A stretch of 64,000 nt of DNA from Agarophyton chilense (Eukaryota > Rhodophyta > Florideophyceae > Gracilariales > Gracilariaceae), in the NCBI GenBank assembly GCA_030374765.1, contig JARGXX010000088.1:496001-560000 (forward strand), written 5' to 3'. The notes under the pieces were generated by a model that made no database searches, was not told where the DNA came from, and saw only the letters and a program-made list of their open reading frames with translations. Position numbers and translations under genes: made by a program. The number at the start of each line of letters is the position of its first letter. Positions within the stretch are counted from its first letter, which is position 1. Shown in pieces: positions 52,789-64,000 of this stretch.

Positions 52789-54941
52789 ATGCCGAAGACC
52801 CGAAGCCAGTCGAGAATTGGTCGCCCCGGTCCTGCGGAAACACCCCCTAAACCGAGGCTCGCCTCATCTGTTGAAGCCGGAGAGCGGCTGTATCGTCAAG
52901 CGATGTCGCGCTCACGCTCGGTGAATGATGAACGAGATCTCTCGGATGTACCAGCCCCTGTGGCAGCGGCAGTCACGCCCACCACAGAAGCCGTAGTTGA
53001 CCCCGAGGTCGTCGGACCTCAAGAAGGGGATGATTTGCGCAGGGAATTGAGTTGTCCCAAGTCTGATTCAAGCGCTTCGCGTGTGCGCATGGTTGCGTTG
53101 GAATCGCAGATCGCTGCTCTTATCGCTGATGTCGAACAATTACGCAGTGCGCATCAAGCACTCGTTCATCAAGACGATGGGAAGCAGGTCTCTGCATCAG
53201 TGAAAACACTACGTGAGGATTTGAACCATCTACTGGAGAGGTACGGGAACACGCCCGATGCGCTACCCGGCTTAACCGTGGATGTAGAGGAAGTCCTCAC
53301 TCGAGTTAACCCTCGTTAAGAACACGTAGAGGCGGCAGTTCATGCGCAGACTGCTGCTAAATCAGTCGTGCTGGAAGAGGAAGGAGCTTCTTTGAAGGAA
53401 ACTCGTTCGAAGAAGTCGAAGTCACGACGTAAGAAGCGGAAGTCGGCACGTGATTCGAGTGATGAATCGTCAAGTACGGAGGGTTTCAGTTCCAGTACTG
53501 ATGATTCTGATGATTCAGATACGTCAGATGACGACGACAGTGATGATGGTCATCGAAGGTCCCGATCTCGAAAGAAGAACACGTCTTCGTGGTTAATGAG
53601 AAAAAAAGGCTCACCTTACAGAGGATTGAAGGTGCTCCCGTGCACGAATCCGCTTTATCGGAAGGTCCTGAATGACAGGTACTACCGTCTGAAGGTGAAG
53701 AGCAAGAAACGCTCAGGACGCGAAACCGCGAAGGCGAAGGATCACATCAAACAATTGAAGATCGGGCTTAATGATTTAACATTTGATGGGAAAACCCTCA
53801 TTCTCGTTATCGAGTTTCTCACTCGATTCGTTACCGAAGCAGACACTCTAGAGGTGAGTGAACCACAGGCAGTTGTGTCTTTACCACACTTCCTGAACGG
53901 TTTTGCTTTAGAGCAATATCGTTCCGTATGCGGATCATTGACAGCCGATGAAGGCGGCGTTACCTCATGGCCAGAGGCGGTGCAGTATTTGCTGCGAAGT
54001 TACGCGACATCAAACGCGGTACGTCAGGCGATCCTGGACCTAAGAGATATGACCCAAAAGCCTGAACAGGGCGAAGCTGAGTACAGCTCGAGGCTTAACA
54101 AAGCTTCAGTCCGCTGTGAAACCTCCACTCGACGGAGGACAAGATTACCTCGTACATCGACGGGCTGGACCCGAGCATCAAGTCGTTGGTAGCTCGATAT
54201 CTAGAGAAGCATGGAAGAGTCTCCTTTTTGGAGTTAGTTCAGTTTGCGAAAGCTGAAGTTGACGCGGCCAGAGCGCGTGGTAACCCCCGTCGTTCAGTGG
54301 CTTTTGGTACCTCAATGGGTAAGGAGAAGATCTCTGCCAGAGTTAATCGGCGCAGCAAACTGCTACATCTGGAATCTCCAGTTGACTCGCGAGATTCGTC
54401 GTTGGCACCCAAATGGAGTGACTCGCATGAGGAGGCGGTCCATTTAATGGATTATACGGACTCTTCTGTACCTATAGGGGATCTCCCACACTCGGAGTCT
54501 CAGGACGAGGAAGCCCTAATGGCTATGGAGGGCCGTCGCCTTATGTACCTTCCCTACACGGTGCCTCCACAAGGAGGTTTTAAGAACGGGAAACCCGGAT
54601 GGGTGGATACTCGCACGGCATACCGTTCACAACCTATGTTGACCAACCATCGTGACGGTTTGATATGTTATTCATGTTATGGGAAACACCATTTAATTGC
54701 AGAATGCACGCTTCCTGCAAAGGATCTGAGTCGTATCATGTCGAATTATGAAGCACTCTCAAAAGAGGAAAGGAGCCGCGTATCGGCGGGCATGTATTGG
54801 AAAGCCAAAAGTTGGTTTTCTCAGACACCAATGCGCCGGACGGACAAGCCGGTTGCTCAGAATGCTGAAGTGTTACCACCCAGAACCCCAGTAGGAAGAG
54901 GCGCCTTTGAGGCGAATAAGCCGGTGCAACCGGAAAACTAA
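52789..54941 (+). pseudogene. Element 2 gag, one stop and one frameshift
   Basis: Starts at ATG 52789 (MPKTRSQSR). TAA at 53317 interrupts the frame, and a 1-nt deletion near 54118 moves it into the frame used by 54186-54941. A central Lys/Ser/Asp-rich stretch, the capsid-like region (DRYYRLKVKSKKR; VIEFLTRFVTEADTLEV; YLLRSYATSNAVRQAILDL) and a CCHC knuckle, CYSCYGKHHLIAEC, match element 1 gag. Confidence 0.85.
54932..54938 (+). other. Candidate -1 frameshift site, element 2 gag-pol
   Basis: GGAAAAC directly before the gag stop TAA. The pol frame reads GGA AAA CTA and stays open into the protease region. Confidence 0.55.
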
Positions 54942-57900
54942 GTGAGGGAGCCCCTAGGGGGTCGGCACTAGTCGATCCCGTAGTGCTGACCAGGGAAAGC
55001 TCGCCTCCCTGCTCCCGCGCTTGGAAGCCCAAGATTCCCTTGAGGCCTCCCAAATTTTCGCCGTACGGAATCAATCCGCCGGACGGAAAGCGAGTACAGT
55101 TTGACTGTGAGTTACATCGTCCTTGGGGACGTTATACTTGCCCGTCAAAACGGGAAAGTTACCTCATGGTAGTGTCTAAAAGAAACTATAAGGTCTATGC
55201 CGACATTGGCTCTGACAGGAATCTGTTATCTCGTTGATTGACTATCCTGGACACAGGTGCTGGTCCGAACTTTATACGGGAATCGGAGCTCGCTCCTGCT
55301 GACTTAGAACGTATTCGATACGGTCCTTTACCGGACATCCGGGATGCCAACAAAAATGCTGTGAATACAATGGGAACAGTTCGACTCTTGGTGCGTTCGG
55401 GACGCTTTGTAGTCCTAGTCGACTTCATCGCCTGTAAGACGTTAGCTGCACCAGTGGAACTGGGATGTGATTATTGCGACAAGTTTGTCGAAGCCATTCG
55501 CCCGCGAAGAAAACTAGTGGAGCTAGATGATTGATCAATGGTACCAATTGTTCGCAAGCCAATGCGTCGTTGCTCTGAAGCACCTCCACTTCCACCATCT
55601 ATGGAATACGAGAAATCCCGAGGACGTGTCTCGCCGAGGATTCGAGTAGCGAAGAGTGCCATGCTGAAGGGGCAAACCCAAACTTGGATTCAAGTAAGAA
55701 CAGAACGACACGAACTCGTGGTAATTAAACCGAATACTCGGATGTACGAATCCCATGGATTGCTAGTCGCTAACGGCATTGTTCAGGTTGATCCTGGTAG
55801 CCCCTTTTGGATACTAGTGAGTAACTTCACCGATAACGATTATCACATACCGAAGAATCAGGTTGTTGCAACAGCTTTGCCTCATCCCACAGTGGTGGTC
55901 CCTACTCATATTTCTACTGCAGAAGTATTGGGATTAACCCATGTCGGTGACCCAGACGAAGAACTGCAAACTCCGTCTGGAGATCAATTGCAAACGGCAA
56001 AGGATCCAGAGAGCCTGGTCGATGAGCTAGACTTAGCACATGGGTCGGAACACTACAGAACGAAGATCAGGTCTATGCTGAAGAATTATACATCCATGTG
56101 GAGTGGAAAACTAGGATAGATCTCCGCTACGGAACACCACATTGAGTTGGTCCCAGGGTCAAGACCTATCTCCCAACCACCCTACAGAGCGGGACCGCGA
56201 ACTCGCCAAATCGAGGAGGAGAATGTTAGCAAAATGCTGGAAGAAGGAGTAATCGAAGCAGCTCAATCTGTTTGGGCCTCACCAGTGGTGCTGGTTCCGA
56301 AATCTGATTGTTCTTTAAGATTTTGTATCGATTATCGAAAACTGAACGCAGTTACAGTTCGAGATACATACCCGTTGCCTCGACTGGACGAATGTATTGA
56401 CAGCTTAGGAGAAACGAACGTGTTCACCACGTTGGACGCCAACTCTGGCTATTGGCAGGTGCCTGTAGCGTAAGAAGACCAAGATAAAACCGCATTTGCG
56501 TGTCACGCCGGTCTCTACCGTTTCAAAAGGGTGCCCTTTGGTTTAACGAATGCACCGGCTACTTTCCAGCGTACTCTAGACATCTTGCTCTCAAGATGCA
56601 AGTGAAAGATTTGTTTAGTCTATTTGGAAGATGTGATCATCTTTTCCCAGGATGTGGAAAGCCATTTACGGCATGTCGAGGAGATTCTCAAAGCACTACA
56701 GAGCGTAGGTATCACCTTGAACTTGAAGAAATGAGAATGGTTCGCTGGCACCTTCCGGTACTTAGGACATGTGATCAAGCCGGGACAGCTTGCCATTCAA
56801 GAGGCACAAACAGTGGCTCTCCGCGAAGTACAACCTCCGTCGACACAGAAGCAATTGCGTTCTTTCCTCGGCTTGTGCAACGCCTGCCGACGATTCGTGC
56901 CGCGATAATCGCATATAGCGGCACCGCTCAACGCAAAGCTGGGTAAAGGACAACCAGGACAGTTGGAACAATTCAGACAAGCTGAAGCGAAAGCGTTCGA
57001 CATGCTGAAGACAAAGATTATTACAGCCCCAGTCTTGGCGTTGCCCATCCCCAACCTGCCATACTCAGTGGATACCGATTCTAGCGAGTACCAAGTAGGG
57101 TGTGCCCTTTTTCAAACACACCCCGATGGTGAACGCAAACCCATTGGTTACTGGTCAAGATCGCTGAACACAGCTGAGAAGAAGTATTCAGTTTCAGAAA
57201 AGGAATGCCTTGCAGTCGTTTGGGCTCTAACCACATTGCAACCGTATCCCCAAGGAGAAAGATTTACCGTCAACACGGATCATTCGTCTCTACGATGGTT
57301 ACTGTCCGTTACAGACCCGTCTGGTCGTCTCACATGATGGCGCTTACGCCTTTCTGAATTCGATTTCGCAGTGAAGTACAAGAAGGGATTAGTCAATGTC
57401 CAAGCTGACGCGCTATCGCGACTCAAAACACTGGGCGAAACCCAAGGCGAAATCGATGAAGAGATACCTTGCTTCTACATGGAGACCCATTCACTATCTT
57501 TTGAAGAAGAGAAACAAGAGACCCTTGATGATTATTCGGATGCAGACCCGTTCCTTGCATTAGCAGACACTGACCCTTCAGTTCAACTCGAGCGAATCTC
57601 GTGCACTGAGCTCCTCAATGAGCAACACGCCGATAAGTTTTGTGCGTCGATACGCTCTCGTCTTAACGGGGGGGAGGAGCTCCCCTTTTCACTCGATTCA
57701 CGAGGAATACTGTTAAGACATGTGGAAAAGCATGATCAAATCGTGATTCCACACGTCTTGAAGAGTCGAGTACTCCATCTGACACACTACAGCAGGCTGT
57801 CTGGTCATCCAGGAGGAACGAAGTTGTTCATGCGTCCAAGAAGAGATTTTACTGGCCTACTTTGGCAATGGACTGCCATGCTACAGTGAGGTTGTGTACA

Positions 57901-59761
57901 ACATGTGCGAAGAATCGCGTGAAGCTTTACAGGAAGCGGAAACCGATGACGTTATTCCAGGCGAAAGCGCCTTTATAATACATTAGTATCGATATCCCAG
58001 GGGAATTGATTCGCTCAAGGCGAGTTTATCGCTACCTATTGGTAAGCACCGACCGCTTCTCGAAGCTAGTGCGGACTGTGCCGCTGAAGCGGATAACCGC
58101 AACCATAATCGCACAGGCGTTTATCAAACACTGGGTATTTATATACGGACCACCAAGAGTTCTCTTATCGGATAATGGGAAGCAATTCGTTGCGAAGTTC
58201 TTTCAGAATTTTTGCCGCATTGTGGGCATTCGAAACTTCTTTACCACGCCCTATCATCCGCAATGCAACGGTAAGGTGGAGCGTTTCAACCGCACGCTGA
58301 TAGCATCATTAGGACACTACATCGCAGACTACCCGAAATAATGGGACATGTTTACAGATACTCTGAGCTACGCGTACAATACGCAAGTGCATACCTCTAA
58401 AAAGACGGCACCGTTCGACCTCGTGCTCTCACGTAACCCTCCGGCTTTACCGGTTGCGCTCGACGACGAGACCGAATTGGACGCGCCGACCCCGGCTAAG
58501 TACCATCCGAAATGGAGGAATGACCTGAAGGCCAGAGCGGAAGAAGCCGCTAAGGAGTTATCAAAGACGCAAGCTCGCTATAAGCGAAACTATGACGCCA
58601 GAAGGCGAAGAGGAAATCCGGCAATCCGAGTAGGAGGTCACGTTTTCGTGCGAGTCGAAAGACCTGACAAACAGGAAGAGTCGCGTCATAAGTTGTTGCC
58701 AATAGCGTCTGGACCCTTCAAAGTGGTGGACCTTGATGAAGACACAGTGGTCATCAAGACAGGTGAGGACGTTGAACGTGTATCGCGCGATCGCGTTGAA
58801 GTCGCGCCTGACCCGCAAGTGGAAGTCCAGGTATCTGGTAGAACTAAGGAGAAAAAGGCGACGGAACTTCAAGGCAAAAGCCCAAGTGACTCTGGGGAGA
58901 GTAAACCGCCACCAATGGCTCGAGCGGAGGAGAAAGCTCCTGATCTCCCACCGCCGGCGGTTGCGTACCCCAATCACGGACAGCTTCCGAAGTATCGGGA
59001 TATGCCCCGTGGCACGCGCACACCCGTAAGTACAGAAATGGAACCTGAAAGCAGGAAAGATGTTTTGGAATTTTGGCCCCAAGGACTTGGAAACGAGTGC
59101 ACGCGAAAACGCGCCTTTGCCGCTTCAGGCTGAACCGTCAGGTGAAGCGCCACTCGCTGTTCCGCCGATACCGGTTCCCATCCCTAGTGGGCAGGAAGAA
59201 GAAGAGGTATCGCCTCCTGTCGTGGTGCAAGCACCACCGTCCACCGAACAGCGGTTAGAATCGGATAAACCGAAGGAAGTTCATCCACGAATGGAATTGA
59301 GAAGTAGCAAGAAGTACGCTTCTATGGAACCTGGAAAACAGGATAGCTCTTTATCTGAGAAAGGTTCTCAAGGAATGAGTACACTGTCCCTGCGGGCAGA
59401 ACGACAGTTAGTCGACGAGCGAACGCTTAGCGACGCTGAGACTGCTAACACAGAGAAGCTTGAGTCAGCCCTAAGGCATTTCAAACCTGTTAACAGGAGT
59501 CTCGCGCCAACAGCGAAAGCATCGGGAAACGCCCAGGAATATGTTATGGATCGCATATGTGAGCATTGCGAGCATGAAGATACTAAAGAATTACTGTATC
59601 GAGTCCGTTGGTACGGTTTTCCTCCGGAAGCAGATACGTGGAAACCTAAAGCTCATATCCCCCGTTCGCAACTCGTGCGATATCATCGACACATGCGATT
59701 ACCACTCCCCAAGGAGATCGACTCCTCGATAGTTGGGCTCATGGGCACATCCCATTTCTAA
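54932..59761 (+). pseudogene. Element 2 pol with chromodomain, many stops and shifts
   Basis: Protease with LDTGAGPNFIRES (55250-55290), RT with RFCIDYRKLNAV, TTLDANSGYWQV and a damaged catalytic motif (YLED), RNase H with SVDTDSSEYQVGCALFQ and VNTDHSSLRWL, a zinc-finger region (SGHPGG..), integrase core with STDRFSKLVRTVPLKRI, LSDNGKQF and CNGKVERFN, a long charged linker, and a chromodomain near 59540-59690 (EYVMDRICEHCEHED; YRVRWYGFPPEADTWKP). Stops include 55235, 55532, 56117, 56471, 57335 and 58339, with frameshifts near 56.6, 57.85 and 59.1 kb. Confidence 0.85.
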
Positions 59762-60090
59762 GTATGGGCTACAAAGGTAGTAAAAACTCGAAAGGAGAGA
59801 AGAAAACAAGAAATCATGAACAGGAAACGTGAAGACACGCAAGAAAGGGACATTTATTGATTATCACCTAGGACAAACTCGAGAAGCGAGAGGAAGGATT
59901 GAAGAACTGGAGAAGCGAGAAGAAGAATTGAAGAACTGGAGAAGCGAGAAGAAGAAGTTAAGAACTCGAGAAGCGAGAAGAGATGAAGACTAGAAGATAA
60001 GAAGGGAACGTGAAGACACGAAGTCACCCGAGTTTATTGGTATCAAGATACCACCGCAAGGGTGTTGAATAGGAATCTTTTCTAGGATCA
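59762..60090. other. Spacer between pol and antisense frame, element 2
   Basis: 329 bp of purine-rich DNA between the convergent pol and antisense frames, including a minisatellite (separate entry) and two copies of ACGTGAAGACACG at about 59826 and 60008. No gene. Confidence 0.6.
59876..59982 (+). repeat. 29-bp tandem repeat, about 3.7 copies
   Basis: Units start at 59876, 59905, 59934 and 59963, each beginning AACTSGAGAAGCGAGA. Copies differ at few positions. It lies in the 3' region of element 2. Confidence 0.85.
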
Positions 60091-61782
60091 TCAAAGAGAC
60101 GTGCGAGCACGAAGGTTCGCAAGAAGCTGTGCGCAATCACCCTCAACTTGGTCCACGGGAAAGCCCGAATCTAAGAGGAACTGTCTCAGCGGATCCAGGC
60201 CTGGATCTTCGACTGGCACTGCACTCGGTTGTTGGGTAAATCCATGACAGTACTCTTGAGCAACTTCCGTCGCTGCGGATTGATCGACGGAAGTCGTTAC
60301 GTCTCCTAGCTCTGGCTCGTCCTCGTAACCGAGTTCAGCCTCAGCTCCCGGCGCTTCTTCATACGGTTCCTCTCCGTTCTTGGATGGGATACCATCGTAC
60401 AAGTATCCAGTAAGCTGGTTCGGTGGCATGTCACGCGGGTTCTCCCGAAGAAAGCGAGCCTGCCCGGAGGTGATCAACTGGCGCGTCCAGGGATCGTACC
60501 AAACGAAATCTCCAGCACTTGCTGTTCGCCCAGGAGAATGGTCGTAGTGTCTTGCACGGGTTCCGCGAGTGGATTGATCAGCTGGCACTCCAGACCAATC
60601 GACGCTGTCGATCAAATCCACAAGATGGAAGAAGTCGGCATGGTTCGCACGGGATCCCAGGACAAGGAAAAGATCGAGTTCTCTCGCATACTTTCGCGCA
60701 GTGGGCGACATGTACCAACCCCTAAAGGTATCATAAGCATCCCACAGGAGGAAGACGGCCATCTTTGCGATAAACTCGGTATAAACCACCGTCCAATATC
60801 CCGAGAACGGGTCGTTAACCAACGCGGACCCGATGTAGGAGATCGCCGGTGAGAGCTCCACAAGGCAACCACAAGGACTCTCGATCGCCGCCTAATGCTC
60901 CGGAATACCGATGTAGCGCCCGAAGCGCGCGTTCTGCCGGATGCAGTCAATCTCGATCATTTGATATGGCACCGAATAGCCCAAACGTGATCGAGTACGA
61001 CGTTCCCAACGGGAATAATCCCAATAGGGAATGTCACGCTTTCGAAGGAATCGGAACTCCGCACGGAGAAGAGGTTGCTGAAAGCAGAGAGCTGCATCAC
61101 GCACACCGCGCACACCGCGCACACCGCGCCAACCGCTAAAAACGACTTCGACGAGTGTCTCGATATACGAGTAACCTTCAACGTCGGTACGGGCTTTTCA
61201 GGTATGTAGTTCCCATTCCTGCGGGAGGAGAACCGTACTGATGGATCGGTGAAGACGCTGGTAAATCAGCTTGGTGAACCGCGTACGGGCTTCGGATATG
61301 GTTTCCGTTGAATATCGCGCAATCGCGTTGTCTGGCAAAGCAATATGGCTCGCCCAGTCGTCGCTATAAATCGCGTGTTCCGGAATACCGTCAGGGAAGT
61401 ACCCACCGTGTACATACTGTTGTATCAACGCGTCATCGCGGATAGCAACTGGGTCAAACCAGGGCGCTTGCGTGAAAAGTTCAACGTTGTCGAGAGGATC
61501 TCGTCCATAGAAATCCGCAGGGTGCAGGTAGCTCCGCTGAGCACGACGAGAAGGAGCTCGAATCACACCTGCAGAGGCGACATAAGCCGCGTTCGGCATC
61601 GGAGCCACGGTTGGATGAGCTAACGGTACCGACCGGAATCCGGTGTACGGTGTGGGGAACGAACGGTATGGACCGAGTTGAGCAGTACGCTGCGACGCAG
61701 AACCAGCAATGTTGGACGGAGCCCCAGAAGGCACATCCTCAGAGGAGGGCTGAAACGGGTTGGGCCCGGCGTTCGGATCCAT
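60091..61782 (-). pseudogene. Antisense ORF of element 2 (unknown protein, two stops)
   Basis: 564 codons in one frame from ATG 61782 to the stop at 60091, interrupted only by TGA at 61198-61200 and TAG at 60892-60894; at the latter element 1 has Trp. Homology to the element 1 antisense protein runs throughout: TGFRSVPLAH, QAPWFDPVAIRDDALIQQY, RAEFRFLRKR, RSRLGYSVPYQMIEID, VVYTEFIAKMAVFLLWDAYD, GDFVWYDPWTRQLITSGQA, and the C-terminal QFLLDSGF. The N-terminus is Pro/Ser/Ala-rich. No known domain is recognised. It sits between pol and the 3' LTR on the strand opposite to gag-pol, as in element 1. The frame is open upstream into the LTR, to about 62016. Confidence 0.7.
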
Positions 61783-61937
61783 CTCGAGAGATCGAGCTGA
61801 AGAGCGGTGAGGAACAGAATGCTGTTGACAACTGTAAGAGTTGGTCGTGCGGCGAGGAACTTGTGATGACGATGAGTCCCGAAAAACCGGTCCGACTGCG
61901 TATAAACGCTTCTTGGGTCCCCCATGGTTCGCGCTTA

Positions 61938-61949
61938 ACGAGGGGGGTA
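61938..61949 (+). promoter_or_regulatory. Element 2 polypurine tract
   Basis: CGAGGGGGGTA-type purine tract ending exactly at the 3' LTR, equivalent to the element 1 tract. Confidence 0.75.
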
Positions 61950-62615
61950 TGTAGTATTCTACTTTGTCAGGGAATCCGATATGTTGGTTTTTCGCGAAGT
62001 CGCGGTTGGAACTCATAAGTGAGTGATGTCATCAAACTTGTGATATAAAACGGCACACCGCGTAGGATGCCTAGAGGCAGAATGTATTAGTGGGACACGT
62101 GGTATCACGAGTGGAGTGGCTTGCAACGGAGCATGTAGTGGCAATCCACGAGGCTGGTTGTACTACCCTTTGTAGCTAGACGTCCATTAGGGGCCATACC
62201 CATACAGTGGTTCGGCTCAGTGGCTGACCACTGGGTATTATTTATATATTTATTTGGGCACTCACCGTGGCACACATTATATAGTGTACCAGAGGTGAGC
62301 GCCGACTCCAAGTAAAGGAGACAACATGGGCATCATGACTAATCTGTTCCTCGCTTAGGATTCCTTAACCAGAGATCCGGACGACCTATAATAGATAGTC
62401 AGCCCCCAACCACTTCACGAGTCGTCTCGTACCTACGTTCCATCAATGTTTTACAGTGGCACTGTCACCCTCGCTGGCGAGTAGTGGACTTACACCCCAC
62501 TTCCAGCTCGCTGGTGTTGTAGCTCTACCACCTCTTTTAGGTCGCCGCAAGCGACCCATCGGCAGTCCGAACACTGTCGCAGGTGTCTGCTCTCTCCGTT
62601 AAAGCGGATACTACA
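61950..62615 (+). repeat. Element 2 3' LTR
   Basis: 666 bp, from TGTAGTATTC to GATACTACA, followed by the right TSD copy CTTTT. Confidence 0.92.
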
Positions 62616-64000
62616 CTTTTGCAATGGCTACTGACGTTTCCTCCAAGGACTTGCTAAAATCTCGGCCCTCTCAACGCAATTTTGAAGAATTAAACACCTT
62701 TGGAGTTTAAATGCCCAAACCCTAAAGGACCAATTGATGAATCTCCCTATGCTGGCTTGACCAAAAACCAATAAGCCCTTTTTCCTGGACACAGACGCCT
62801 CTGATGTCCAGGCGGGATATGCACTGCTACAGGAACAGGAGTCATCAAAGGGCTATCGAGCTATTGGATACTGGAGCAGAACGCTCACCAGCGAGGAGGG
62901 AGACTACAGTACGACCGAAAAGGAATGCCTATCCATCGCATGGTTTGTGCTGACACTCCGTCCAAACCTCGAGGAAACTAAGTTTACCATTAAAACTGAC
63001 CACGATTCACTCCGCTGGTTACTCTATAAGAACGATGCATAAAGTCGCCTCGCTCGTTGGCGCCTTAGGCTATCAAAGTATCACTATGATATAACCTATA
63101 TGCCAGGCGTCAAGCACCAGGCAGAAGATGCCCTCTCGCGAATCATTACCGACGGAACTGATGACACTCTATTGGACGACCTCATTCCTACCCCCTTCAC
63201 AGACAATAGACCTCAGGGTTATACGGAAACAGATTACCTTATGGGTAAGGTCAAATTGAATGAGCCTGAGGTAAAGGAGAATGAAGTCTACCTATTGGAC
63301 TGGGAGACAGTACCGCCCTATTCGACACCACCTCAGGGTAACGAGACAGCCCCAGAGGAAAAAAGATCTCTTCTCTATAAGTATTGAGGAGCTCCTACAG
63401 GCGCGGGTCGAAGAAGAGTACTGCAAGGAAACAGCCCAATTGGTAGGAACACCTGGATGCCTATTCGACTATGATCGATTTGGACTTCTGCGTCGCCGAT
63501 TACCACTAGATGGCGCACTCCAACGGGTAGTACCAAGGTCACCAAGGGCGCGATTCATAAACCTCGCCCATTTCCCTTGCTTGGCTGGTCACCCTGGAGG
63601 CCGAGAAATGTATCAAACCCTAAGGAAGTTCTCCTACTAGCCACTGATGGCGCAGGATCTATGGAAAACCGCACGGAACTGTACATCGTGCGCACAAATC
63701 CTAGTGCCTCGCGCCAACCACCAGGCCAAATTAAAAGTCTTCCCCGCCGCAGGCTCGATGGAATTTGTCGCAATGGATATACTTCGGCCTTTGTCTAGGT
63801 CGTCCCATGGGAAACGGATTGGCGTGGTAATAATCGAAAGGTTTACCAAACTTACCCAAGCCCTACCCCTAGGAAAGACAACTGCCACGGATATCGCCAC
63901 GGCCTTCTTGTCCCATTCGGAATATACATATGGCCTGCCACTCTACCTCCTTATGAATAATGGCAGCCAGTTTGTATCAAAATTCTTCTCACACATTTGT
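62616..64000 (+). pseudogene. Element 3 RNase H and integrase (second part of pol, open at window end)
   Basis: Resumes the frame cut at 51906: after element 2 and one CTTTT copy are discounted it reads CNGY, a TGA, then RFLQGLAKISALSTQF, the usual RT-RNase H connection. RNase H follows (FFLDTDASDVQAGYALLQ; YWSRTLTSEEGDYSTTEKE; KTDHDSLRWLL), then the spacer, the integrase zinc finger (LAHFPCLAGHPGG...NCTSCAQ) and the start of the core (AMDILRPL; IERFTKLTQALPLGK; LMNNGSQF). Several stops and shifts are present (about 63041, 63385, 63640, 63797). It continues past the right edge. Confidence 0.82.

Larger units (their letters stand above)
51907..62615 (+). mobile_element. Element 2: Ty3/gypsy chromovirus-like retrotransposon, 10.7 kb
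   Basis: Complete in outline, sense on the plus strand: LTRs 51907-52573 and 61950-62615, TSD CTTTT, primer site 52576-52593, gag 52789-54941, pol in the -1 frame to 59761 ending in a chromodomain, a 29-bp minisatellite, then a minus-strand frame (61782-60091), and a purine tract touching the 3' LTR. Gag and pol match element 1 in order but at clearly lower than LTR-level identity, so these are related families. LTRs differ more than those of element 1, and at least ten stops or shifts in gag-pol suggest an older insertion. Confidence 0.93.
47857..64000 (+). mobile_element. Element 3: Ty3/gypsy-like retrotransposon split by element 2, runs off window
   Basis: Primer site, gag (47978-50113), protease and RT (50101-51906), then element 2 (51907-62615) and one TSD copy, then RNase H and integrase (62616-64000). 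Gag and pol differ clearly from those of elements 1 and 2, although the gag-pol junction motif and primer site are shared. Many stops and frameshifts make it the most decayed of the three. The 3' end and right LTR are outside the window, so any antisense frame cannot be judged. Confidence 0.85.

Overview
The window is nuclear DNA of a photosynthetic eukaryote with small, mostly intron-free genes. A red alga is the best fit, probably a florideophyte such as Chondrus or a relative. The reasons are a CruP-type lycopene cyclase paralogue with a plastid-like leader, a plastid-like serine acetyltransferase, eukaryotic housekeeping genes (NUP188, UPF1, TFIIA large subunit, ubiquitin-L40), only three recognisable introns in about 28 kb of genes, and a neighbouring transposon-dense block. 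The species is an inference from style and content, not proven.

Gene island (1-28 kb). In order: NUP188-like nucleoporin (+, 5' end outside the window), CruP (-), PRPP synthetase (-), a possible small gene (-), UPF1 helicase (-), a TLDc-like protein (+), an organellar Era GTPase (-), ubiquitin-L40 (+, one intron), an RFTS-like/bromodomain/Cys-cluster chromatin protein (+), a START-domain protein (-), an M1 aminopeptidase of the leukotriene A4 hydrolase group (+, two introns), serine acetyltransferase (+), TFIIA large subunit (-) and a VOC/glyoxalase-fold protein (-). Convergent neighbours are 30 to about 340 bp apart.

Transposon island (28-64 kb). At 28.4-30.1 kb a decayed PIF/Harbinger-like element carries a Myb/SANT-like gene and a convergent transposase. 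A second, different Harbinger-like transposase pseudogene begins near 32.0 kb. It is interrupted by a solo LTR (32228-32835) and then by an 11.8 kb Ty3/gypsy chromovirus-like element ('element 1', 33165-44937, sense on the minus strand, 794-bp LTRs, TSD TCTAT), and it resumes at 44943. A C-ending-codon-rich, frameshifted pseudogene of unknown family fills 45.9-47.3 kb. A third gypsy-like element ('element 3') starts near 47.8 kb and is split inside its reverse transcriptase-RNase H region by a 10.7 kb chromovirus-like element ('element 2', 51907-62615, plus sense, 666/667-bp LTRs, TSD CTTTT). It resumes at 62616 and leaves the window. Reading frames continue across each insertion once the inserted element and one TSD copy are discounted.

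Most unusual signal. Elements 1 and 2 are clearly different elements, yet both carry a long open frame of about 560-640 codons on the strand opposite to gag-pol, between the end of pol and the 3' LTR. The two antisense proteins are homologous along their whole length and match no family I recognise. All three gypsy elements also share a GGAAAAY motif at or next to the gag stop with pol in the -1 frame, and the same unusual tRNA-primer site.
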